Assembly (NCBI RefSeq): GCF_000954115.1
Contig: NZ_CP010797.1
Span: forward strand, 2,666,001 to 2,730,000
Reading direction: 5' to 3'
Length of the DNA: 64,000 nt
Source: Rhodococcus sp. B7740
GTDB taxonomy: Bacteria; Actinomycetota; Actinomycetes; Mycobacteriales; Mycobacteriaceae
In this document: positions 55,301-64,000 of the stretch, in pieces
Position numbering within the stretch: the first letter of the stretch is position 1
Layout of the letters: each line of letters opens with the position of its first letter
Notes under the pieces: generated by a model
What the model was told of the DNA's origin: nothing
The model's input: the letters and a program-made list of their open reading frames with translations, nothing else
Database searches by the model: none
Position numbers and translations under genes: made by a program

Positions 55301-55896
55301 TACGTCGAACTCCTGTCGTTCGCAGCGAGATGCGCCAGAACGGCGCCGCCGGCGTTGAGGAAGTAATGCAGCAAGGCCGGCGCGAGCACACTCCCGCTAC
55401 GGGCTCGCAGCCACGAGAACACCACCCCCGCCGCGGCCGTCGCCACGACCGTCCCGACCACGGTGTCACCGGCCGCGCGAGCGGGGTGAATGTGCCAGAG
55501 CCCGAAGAAGATCGGCGACAGAGCGGGCGATGCAGCGTCGAGCACACCGCGAAAGAGCAACTCCTCGGTGAGCACGGTTCCCACCGGGATTCGAAACAGA
55601 ACCCACTCCGCAAGCTCGTCCGCGGACGGCCGGACCCGGCGTCGCAACGCGGGAATCGCGGCCACGACGGCCGATCCGAGTACCGGAACGGCCGACGCCG
55701 CCGCGCCCCACTTCACGCCTGCAACCGTGTTGCGCAATCCCAGTTGCGCGGCGCTGCGGCCCGAGACCGCCGCAACGGCCACCGCGAACGAGGCATTGGC
55801 CACCGCCCGTCCACGGGCACCGAGGCCTGCCGAGGGCAGCACGACCGTGCTCCACGCCGTCGTTGCGGAGCCGATCGCCAACGCCTCGGTGGTCAC
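55300..55896 (-). CDS. CPBP-family intramembrane metalloprotease
   Basis: A 198-residue membrane protein from GTG 55896. The CPBP (Abi) motifs are visible: motif 1 LTEELLFRGVL (Glu-Glu), motif 2 IFFGLWHIHPA (His) and motif 3 LAPALLHYFLNAGG (His). The family includes type II CAAX prenyl endopeptidase-like and immunity-related enzymes. Both ends overlap neighbours (GTGA with the hydrolase upstream, TAGTG with the sterol-carrier-like gene), so it is embedded in the purL operon by translational coupling. Confidence 0.86.
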   Translation of the reverse strand: MTTEALAIGSATTAWSTVVLPSAGLGARGRAVANASFAVAVAAVSGRSAAQLGLRNTVAGVKWGAAASAVPVLGSAVVAAIPALRRRVRPSADELAEWVLFRIPVGTVLTEELLFRGVLDAASPALSPIFFGLWHIHPARAAGDTVVGTVVATAAAGVVFSWLRARSGSVLAPALLHYFLNAGGAVLAHLAANDRSST

Positions 55897-57698
55897 TTCT
55901 CGGGACCGTCTCGGCCGGCGAACTGCTCCATGACTCCGCGGACTCGTTCGGTGTCGCGGTCGGTCCACCCCTCCGGCGCGGCGACGGCAACCCAGCCGTC
56001 GAGCACGAGGGTTCCGTAATTGTGGCCGTGCCCGTCGGGAACGCCCGCAGCGTTGGTCAGGTCGGCGGCCACCTGCCAGAAGGTGACGACCGGGAACCAC
56101 CGCATACTCGGCAGCCGGTCCGGACCGGGTGGCTCGGACAACCAGTCGGGACGCTCGAACAGCAGATCGGGTGACCACCAGACCACCGGATCCGACGCGT
56201 GCTGGACGTAGAGGATTCTCGGTTCGTACCAGGGCTGATCCTCCGGCGGGATGCCCGACGAGTTGTCGGCGAATCGGACCGTCAGTCCCTCGGAGTAGAC
56301 CGGCCGAACCTCGGGGCTTCCCGGGTCGCGTCGGCTGACGAACTGACTCCAGATGCGGTTGTTGTTCGGTGGCCCCACCCACAGCACGCCGTCGGTGGTG
56401 TCCCGGATGTCGGCCAACCCGTCGAACGCGCCCTCGCCCGCCTGGGTGCCGAGGCTCTCGCCGTAGACGTAGAACTTGGGGCGGGTGGCCTCCGGTTCCT
56501 GCAGCCAGCGGTCGTGCACCTTGTCGATCAGAGCTCTGCCCGCCTGCGCGGCCTTGTCGCCCTCCGCGATGAAGGAGATCCAACTCGGCAGGTAGGAGTA
56601 CTGGGATGCGACGGTGGCGACATCGCCGTCGAACATGAGCTCTTCGGCTTCGATGGCGGTGGGATTGACCCATCCGGTTCCGGTGGTCGGAACGACGACG
56701 AGAGCCGCGCGCTGGAATGCCCCGGTACGTTCGAGTTCTGCGACCACGATGTTCAGTCGCTCGTCCTGGGTCTCGGCGGTTTCCAGGCCGGCGTACGCCC
56801 TGATCGGCTCGAGGCTGGGACGGCCGGTGGCCCGCTCCATCTCGTCGGCGCGCAGTCCGCTGGAGACGAAGTTGCGGCCCTCGAATCCGAGGGTGTCCCA
56901 CGGTGCCAACGAGTTCGGACTACCGGAGCGTTCGTCGGCCACGGGTTGTTCTGCACCGTCGCGGGTTTCGTCGTTCTGCAGGCTGAAAGCCGAGTTGGTG
57001 ACCTCGGAGACGGCCCGGAGCAGGACGCCCTGAACCAGCGCTACGGACAGCACGACGAGGACGACGACTCCGAGCGCGTTGGCAACTTCGCGTGGCATCT
57101 TCACGACGCGGTTTATCTGCCGGGCGAGCAGCCGAACGAGGTCGCGCAACACCCGCCACACCGAAATCAACAGCGCCGCAACGGCGATACTGAGTGCACC
57201 GGTTCGGAAGTATCCCGTGGTGGTGGTACCCTCGGCGTCCATCAGTGCGGCCAGCTCACGCTGCCATTCCGCCGAGATCGCCAACATGATCATCGACGCT
57301 GCGATCGCGAGGACGGGTACGGCGACCTTGACGGCAAGTTCGATCTTGCGCGGCAACGGCCACCACGATCGGGACGAGAGCCACCAACGGGTGACAGCCC
57401 ATCCCACCGCCACGCCGAATGCGTAGCCGATGGCCGCGTTGATACCGCCGATGATGCCCTGGAACAACCATCCCCGCGGGAGCAGTGACGGAGTCAACGA
57501 CCAGCAGAAGAACAACGCGCCGAACGCAATTCCGGTGAAGTCCAGGCGCAGCAGGCCCCAGGCCCACATGACGAACGGGTGCTTGTCCGGTGAGGGAACC
57601 ACGGACTCGAGCGTCGGCAGGTGGTAGCGGTGATGCTCGTTCTGCTCGAGTGCGGAGTCGGGCTCGGCGAGCTGCTGCTCCGATGTGTGTCCCCCCAC
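55893..57698 (-). CDS. Multi-pass membrane protein with C-terminal alpha/beta-hydrolase domain (Abhydrolase_9 family)
   Basis: A 601-residue protein from GTG 57698, five nt after the purL stop. The N-terminal part has about five membrane helices (LLRLDFTGIAFGALFFCWSLTPSLLPRGW; LAVKVAVPVLAIAASMIMLAI; ALGVVVLVVLSVALVQGVLL). The C-terminal extracytoplasmic hydrolase has YGESLGTQAGE (Ser nucleophile elbow), LWVGPPNNNRIWSQFV and the final HGHNYG (likely catalytic His). This architecture matches a conserved actinobacterial family, possibly acting on lipids or cell-wall esters. The start is set by coupling; no ATG is available nearby. Confidence 0.82.
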   Translation of the reverse strand: MGGHTSEQQLAEPDSALEQNEHHRYHLPTLESVVPSPDKHPFVMWAWGLLRLDFTGIAFGALFFCWSLTPSLLPRGWLFQGIIGGINAAIGYAFGVAVGWAVTRWWLSSRSWWPLPRKIELAVKVAVPVLAIAASMIMLAISAEWQRELAALMDAEGTTTTGYFRTGALSIAVAALLISVWRVLRDLVRLLARQINRVVKMPREVANALGVVVLVVLSVALVQGVLLRAVSEVTNSAFSLQNDETRDGAEQPVADERSGSPNSLAPWDTLGFEGRNFVSSGLRADEMERATGRPSLEPIRAYAGLETAETQDERLNIVVAELERTGAFQRAALVVVPTTGTGWVNPTAIEAEELMFDGDVATVASQYSYLPSWISFIAEGDKAAQAGRALIDKVHDRWLQEPEATRPKFYVYGESLGTQAGEGAFDGLADIRDTTDGVLWVGPPNNNRIWSQFVSRRDPGSPEVRPVYSEGLTVRFADNSSGIPPEDQPWYEPRILYVQHASDPVVWWSPDLLFERPDWLSEPPGPDRLPSMRWFPVVTFWQVAADLTNAAGVPDGHGHNYGTLVLDGWVAVAAPEGWTDRDTERVRGVMEQFAGRDGPEK

Positions 57699-57703
57699 CT
57701 CGG

Positions 57704-59995
<2,292 letters not shown>

Positions 59996-60109
59996 GAGGA
60001 ATAGGTCCCTTCGATGGAGCGAAATGCCAGGGAGAGTCTATCGGGACCCGCAGACATGTACGGCATCGGTCGTGCAGGGCCGAGCGTCGCCTCGTGCGAA
60101 CATCACCTG

Positions 60110-60874
60110 ATGGACATCGCGCTGACCGAGAACGATCTGGACGAAACAGGCGTCATCGACCCGTCGATGGTGGCCAAGGGAGTCGACGTTCCGCCGAAAG
60201 CCGTCGTCTGTTTCTTCTCCGAGGTGATCGAGAGCATCTGCGCGAAAGGCGACGCCCGAGTCGTGTCGGTCATGCGCTCCGAGCACGGCGAACACCCCGT
60301 CTACGAGATCGAACGACACGGAGAGAAGCTCGCCGTGTTCCACCCCGGCGTCGGTGCGCCGTTGGCGGCACTGTTCCTCGAAGAGGCCATCGCGATGGGA
60401 TGCACCCAGTTCGTGGCCGTCGGCGGTGCGGGAGCACTGTCCGACGACCTGGGCATGGGACACGTGATGGTGGTCGACAGCGCCGTCCGCGACGAGGGCA
60501 CCTCGTTCCACTACCTGCCGCCGGGCCGCGTGGTCGACGCCGACCCGGCAGGCGTGGCCGTGCTGCAATCCGTACTGACCGACGCCGGAGTCGACTTCGT
60601 CACCGGGCGTTCCTGGACCACCGATGCGCTCTACCGGGAGACCCGTGCCCGCGTCTCCCGCCGAGTCGAAGAAGGCTGCCGAACCGTCGACATGGAGGCC
60701 TCGGCCTTCTGCGCCGTGGCCCGATTCCGCGGAGTGCGATTCGCGCAACTGCTGTACGCCGGCGACTCCCTCGCCGCCGACTGGGATCACCGCGGCTGGA
60801 CCAAGGCGACGACAGTGCGCGAACAATTGTTCTGGCTCGCGGCAGATGCGTGCCTGCAACTGAGCCCGGTCTAG
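60110..60874 (+). CDS. Nucleoside phosphorylase (PNP/UDP family)
   Basis: A 254-residue enzyme of the nucleoside phosphorylase superfamily. The phosphate-binding and ribose-binding features are visible as PGVGAPLAALFLEEAIAMG (GxGxP-like), FVAVGGAGAL, and the C-terminal TVDMEASAFCAVARFRG with the catalytic Met-Glu pair. Uridine phosphorylase or a related purine/MTA nucleosidase are candidates. The start is uncertain: ATG 60110 gives a normal N-terminus, ATG 60056 adds 18 residues. It is divergent from purL. Confidence 0.83.
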   Translation: MDIALTENDLDETGVIDPSMVAKGVDVPPKAVVCFFSEVIESICAKGDARVVSVMRSEHGEHPVYEIERHGEKLAVFHPGVGAPLAALFLEEAIAMGCTQFVAVGGAGALSDDLGMGHVMVVDSAVRDEGTSFHYLPPGRVVDADPAGVAVLQSVLTDAGVDFVTGRSWTTDALYRETRARVSRRVEEGCRTVDMEASAFCAVARFRGVRFAQLLYAGDSLAADWDHRGWTKATTVREQLFWLAADACLQLSPV

Positions 60875-60930
60875 CCGAGTCGCGGGTTCACCGATCCTGG
60901 GTTGCCGGCTCACCCCTTGCCCACCCCCCG

Positions 60931-61400
60931 GCCCCCGCAAACGCGCGCGCGTTTGCCATACGCGCGCGGAATTGCCACCGAGCGGGTTACGAATCCGCGC
61001 GCACCTGACGAATGCGCGTGCGTTTGCGACTGGCCGACCGAGAAACGGGGAACGGGGAACGCCGAACGATGTTGCGCCGCGGTATTCAGCTTCCGCCCAC
61101 ACCCTCCGCCCCCCGACCCCCGCAAATGCGCGCGCGTTTGCCATACGCGCGCGAAATCGCCACCGAGCGGGTCACGAATCCGCGCGCACCCGACGACTGC
61201 GCGCGCGTTTGCGACTGGCCGACCGAGAAACGGGGAACGGGGAACGCCGAACGGGGTCGCGCCGCGGTATTCAGCTTCCGCCCACACCCTCCGCCCCCGA
61301 CCCCCGCAAATGCGCGCGCGTTTGCCATACGCGCGCAGAATTGCCACCGCACGGGTCACGAATCCGCGCGCACCTGACGAATGCGCGCGCGTTTGCGCCG
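60931..61400. repeat. Tandem array of an ~185-bp, palindrome-rich unit (about 2.5 copies)
   Basis: The same block starts near 60931, 61116 and 61300 (period 185 and 184 bp). Each unit contains two copies of a GCGCGCGTTTGC motif, giving six in all, at alternating spacing of about 72 and 113 bp. One copy is flanked to form the palindrome GCAAACGCGCGCGCGTTTGC or its GCAAAT variant; alternating CG tracts are rich. A GGGGAACGGGGAACGCCGAAC string recurs between them. Units differ by scattered substitutions. Both strands show spurious ORFs. No gene lies in this 536-bp gap. Confidence 0.85.
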
Positions 61401-61410
61401 CCGATCGAGC

Positions 61411-62709
61411 TCAGGCAGGAGCCAAGAATGCCGCCAACGCGTCGGCGTATGCCTTCACGTCGGCAGCTCCCATCAATTCTCGTGACGAGTGCATGGCCAG
61501 CTGCGCTGCTCCCACGTCCACCGTCGACAGGCCGGTGCGCGATGCGGTGATGGGTCCGATGGTCGATCCGCACGGTAGATCGGCGCGATGTACGTAGCGC
61601 TGCATGGGAACCCCGGCCTGGTCGCAGGCGAGCGCGAAGGCACCAGCTCCCGCGGAATCCGTTGCGTAGCGCAGATTCTGGTTGACCTTGAGCACCGGTC
61701 CCCCACCGAGTTCGATGCGATGCGCGGGCTCGTGCCGGTCCGGGTAGTTGGGATGCGTCGCGTGCGCCATATCGCCTGAGGCACAGATGGATCCGGCCAT
61801 CGTGCGCAGGAATTCCTCACGCCCACCGCCGCGTCCGAGCACGATGCGCTCGAGTACGGTGTTCAGCAGGTCCGAGAACGCGCCGCGGTCGGACATACTG
61901 CCGACTTCCTCGTGGTCGAACAGTGCCAGCACCGGCGTGACTGCGGTCGGATTGTCCACTGCGGCAAGCAAAGCCTGAGTTCCGGCGTAGCAGGTTCCTT
62001 GATTGTCCAGACGCGGCGCACTGACCAGTTCGGACTCGACGCCCACGACGGCACTGGGTGCGAGGTCGTGGGTCATCAACTCCCAACCCAGTACCGAATG
62101 CGGGTCGACGCCTTCTCTTTCGGCGACGTAGGCGATGAACGACTGAGGTGAATTGCCGACGCCCCAAATGGCATTGACGTGTCGCTGCGGATCGAGGGTG
62201 ACGCCCTTGCGATCCTCGGACAGGTGGATTGCCAGCTGCGGAACTCGCAGAATGGGCTCGTCGACCTTCACCAGTACCTCGCGGGCGGTGTTGCCGTCGC
62301 GCACACTCAACCGGCCGGAGATACCCAGATCGCGATCGAGCCAGGAGTTGAGCCAGGCACCACCGTACGGTTCGAGGCCCACCATCTGCCAGCCCGCGGA
62401 TTGCAGATCTGGATGCTGCTTCACCCGAAGATTCGGGCTGTCGGTGTGCCCGCCGACGATTCGGAAGGGGCCGTCAGGAGTGGAGCCTGCGGAACGACCC
62501 GAATTACTGTGCTCGGTACTCCACGCGACGAGTGATCCGCCACGAACGAGGTAGTAGCGGCCCGGGTCCGTCGACCAGGCGTCGGTCTCCTCGAGGCGTA
62601 CGAAACCGGCGTCCTCGAGCTGCACCGACACCGTGTTGCAGACGTGGAACGGTGACGGCGAGACGTCGACGAAGTTGCAGAGACCGGTGGCGGAGGCGTG
62701 AGTCGACAT
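61411..62709 (-). CDS. pepC: M18-family aspartyl/leucyl aminopeptidase
   Basis: A 432-residue dinuclear zinc aminopeptidase. The metal ligands are in [13 protein letters not shown] (His, Asp), LFDHEEVGS (Glu, Glu, catalytic) and the C-terminal HSSREL region (His). It belongs to the M18 family that trims N-terminal acidic or other residues from peptides in the cytoplasm. It is the Rv0800 (pepC) counterpart, and is downstream of the tandem repeat array. ATG 62709 is used; ATG 62718 adds three residues. Confidence 0.95.
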   Translation of the reverse strand: MSTHASATGLCNFVDVSPSPFHVCNTVSVQLEDAGFVRLEETDAWSTDPGRYYLVRGGSLVAWSTEHSNSGRSAGSTPDGPFRIVGGHTDSPNLRVKQHPDLQSAGWQMVGLEPYGGAWLNSWLDRDLGISGRLSVRDGNTAREVLVKVDEPILRVPQLAIHLSEDRKGVTLDPQRHVNAIWGVGNSPQSFIAYVAEREGVDPHSVLGWELMTHDLAPSAVVGVESELVSAPRLDNQGTCYAGTQALLAAVDNPTAVTPVLALFDHEEVGSMSDRGAFSDLLNTVLERIVLGRGGGREEFLRTMAGSICASGDMAHATHPNYPDRHEPAHRIELGGGPVLKVNQNLRYATDSAGAGAFALACDQAGVPMQRYVHRADLPCGSTIGPITASRTGLSTVDVGAAQLAMHSSRELMGAADVKAYADALAAFLAPA

Positions 62710-62776
62710 GGGAACCATTGTGGCAGCCGCCGCGTCGAACACCTCGAGAGCACACACCGACCGGGGGGACGACGTC

Positions 62777-63685
62777 ATGAAATTTCATTCTTTGCCCGAC
62801 TACGGCGCAGTTCACGCGACCACATTCGCCATCGTGCGGATGAAGACGATCGAAGCATTTCGCAAGCGCGGGGTGGTGGTTCACCGCGAGGACGCGACTA
62901 CTTTGGCGGTGGGCTCGGGCGTTCGCATGTCACTGAACAATGTGTTCGCCCGATGCTCCGGGGTGAGTCGATCGGCGTGGGACGGCATCATCGCCGGCCA
63001 TGTCGACCTCATGATCGAGACGATGCGCGAGGCGGATCCCACGTTCTTCACCGGATTGTCGGACGACGAATTCCACTCGAGGCTGCGCGAGCGTGTCATC
63101 GCTCCGTCAGCCCTGGCGGCTATGGGTGAGTGCGAGTACGAGTATTCCGTCCCACTACTCGACGTGCCGGGCGCACCGCGACGGGTGCTGAACCTGTCTT
63201 CTCCGAATCGCGCTGTGACACTGGCAGATCGGCATCTCGTCGGCCGAGACCTGAACGCCGCCTGGGCAGCCGGACGAAGGAACACCGCGGCGCTGAAGTT
63301 CGAGGACGGCCGAATTCTCAGCAGAAACAGCATCGACATCGAGGTCCTCAGCGGTGATTCGATCTACCTCGCGTCGAAGGTTGCCGATATGACCACGCTG
63401 ATCTCCGCGCACCTCGGCGAATGTCTGTACGGCGTATTGTTCGTGGTTCCCAATGCCTACGAGTTCGTTTTTCACCGGCCGCGCAACGCCGACGTGGCGC
63501 TCATGGCAGCAGCCGAGCTCGCCGAACTGGCCGACGCGTTCTCGCGCGACACACCGAGCCCACTGTCGCGCTCGGTGTTCTTCTGGCGAGACGGCGAGTA
63601 CTGCCAGGTGTTCGACGGGATCTCGATCGAACCCACCGGCATCTTCGCCTCGACTGTGACCGAGCTGCGAGAGTGTGCGGCATGA
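62777..63685 (+). CDS. Conserved hypothetical protein
   Basis: A 302-residue soluble protein from ATG 62777 ([10 protein letters not shown]). No signal peptide or membrane helix is seen. Residues 30-135 are mixed alpha/beta with a charged segment ([19 protein letters not shown]), and the C-terminal half (residues 165-300) has a repeated pattern of beta strands ([56 protein letters not shown]). I do not recognise the family. It is divergent from pepC, sharing a 70-bp promoter region. Confidence 0.7.
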   Translation: MKFHSLPDYGAVHATTFAIVRMKTIEAFRKRGVVVHREDATTLAVGSGVRMSLNNVFARCSGVSRSAWDGIIAGHVDLMIETMREADPTFFTGLSDDEFHSRLRERVIAPSALAAMGECEYEYSVPLLDVPGAPRRVLNLSSPNRAVTLADRHLVGRDLNAAWAAGRRNTAALKFEDGRILSRNSIDIEVLSGDSIYLASKVADMTTLISAHLGECLYGVLFVVPNAYEFVFHRPRNADVALMAAAELAELADAFSRDTPSPLSRSVFFWRDGEYCQVFDGISIEPTGIFASTVTELRECAA

Positions 63686-63730
63686 CTGTGTTCGACGGTC
63701 CGAACGCCTGGCATTCACGACGAACGCAAC

Positions 63731-63750
63731 GCATTCCAGAGACGGAATGC
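63731..63750 (+). terminator. Small hairpin after the hypothetical gene
   Basis: GCATTCC-AGAGAC-GGAATGC, 45 nt after the stop. Only 7 bp; followed by a second small TCCT-GAT-AGGA stem. Confidence 0.4.
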
Positions 63751-63779
63751 TGGGCGCTCGTGTCCTGATAGGACGCGTG

Positions 63780-63941
63780 CTATTCGGGCGGCGGGACGGT
63801 GGGTCGTCCCGCTGCGGCGTCGCGAATCCACTGAGGTACCTCACGCCCGTTGCGTTCACGGATTGCGATCGATGCGCGAGCCGCGGCCGCGGCGACTTCC
63901 GGACGCCCAGCTTTGATCTTGCGTTCCTCGGCGGTGGTCAA
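63780..63941 (-). CDS. 53-residue small protein with TTG start
   Basis: A short ORF on the minus strand beginning TTG 63941, with a good GGAGG seven nt upstream. The peptide (starting MTTAEERKIKAGRPEVAAAA) has a basic-helical first half and ends PTVPPPE. No family is recognised. The SD site and codon use (high GC3) are the only support. Confidence 0.5.
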   Translation of the reverse strand: MTTAEERKIKAGRPEVAAAAARASIAIRERNGREVPQWIRDAAAGRPTVPPPE

Positions 63942-64000
63942 CGCGGTTCCTCCAGTTCATCGACTCGATTGTCAGTGTCCTCGCATTCAGAGGGTTCCGC

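Noticed and set aside
55300-56901. 533-codon reading that would extend the CPBP protein upstream
   Set aside because: The upstream codons are an out-of-frame reading of the membrane hydrolase; the GTG at 55896 fits the coupled start.
60038-61573. Several ORFs on both strands across the tandem repeat
   Set aside because: They only translate the 185-bp repeat into Arg/Ala-rich peptides or lie antisense to the nucleoside phosphorylase; no SD site or family.

Overview
The window is a high-GC, densely coded actinobacterial chromosome segment. The gene content and order fit the order Mycobacteriales (mycolic-acid bacteria), most likely a Rhodococcus or close Nocardiaceae relative: mycothiol synthase, an F420-type oxidoreductase, an acyl-ACP desaturase of the DesA type, LytR-CpsA-Psr protein, GlnR, LmeA, and many GTG/TTG starts with GTGA/ATGA stop-start overlaps. 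From 19 to 63 kb the core genes follow the order of the Mycobacterium tuberculosis block Rv0824c back to Rv0800 (desA1, dusB, LCP, phoU/phoY2, pstB/phoT, mshD, glnR, lmeA, thiX, cysA2, sseC2, nitrobindin, pabC, ygfZ, DUF3073, purM, purF, Rv0807, purL, pepC), as recalled from the published genome. Lineage-specific insertions are pstSCA, cydABDC, a cation symporter and a Dpp-type peptide transporter.

Layout. 0-16 kb is a set of short independent units: an F420-type oxidoreductase, dapC/AraC regulator, AlkB, a class I DAHP synthase behind a newly noticed aromatic-codon leader peptide, metE behind a cobalamin riboswitch, an iron-siderophore binding lipoprotein behind an IdeR-like box, the ohrR-ohr peroxide pair, an oxidoreductase, a pseudouridine synthase, a membrane protein divergent from an XRE-cupin regulator, an ANTAR-like protein and three tRNAs (Glu, Asp, Phe). 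16-18.7 kb holds an orphan gamma-butyrolactone-receptor-like TetR gene, a 666-bp intergenic region with a promoter-proximal hairpin, a secreted lipase and tRNA-Lys. 19-30 kb is desA, dusB, a frameshifted LCP gene, phoU convergent with the pstSCAB operon, mshD and glnR. 30-35.8 kb is lmeA-thiX, a Cys-rich leader peptide heading DUF4395-cysA-sseC, a cutinase-like esterase and a 32-residue membrane microprotein coupled to nitrobindin. 36-42 kb is cydABDC with a palindromic operator. 42-46.5 kb is pabC, a dicarboxylate symporter, ygfZ-MOSC and a DUF3073 gene. 46.5-60 kb is purine synthesis (purM, purF, purL) interleaved with a Dpp transporter and a coupled hydrolase/CPBP/sterol-carrier-like set. 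60-64 kb is a nucleoside phosphorylase, an unusual 185-bp tandem repeat array, an M18 aminopeptidase and two unknown genes.

Several units appear to be controlled by nutrient-sensing RNA or operators that can be read from the DNA: aromatic amino acids (leader peptide), cobalamin (riboswitch), cysteine (Cys-rich leader), iron (IdeR box), phosphate (PHO box) and possibly a BlaI/CopY-type repressor for cytochrome bd. The best candidates for something undescribed are the aromatic leader/attenuator of the DAHP synthase gene, the palindrome-rich 185-bp repeat array at 60.9-61.4 kb, the operator in front of cydABDC, and the three-way-junction element at 35.8 kb. No CRISPR array, insertion sequence, prophage or replication origin was seen.
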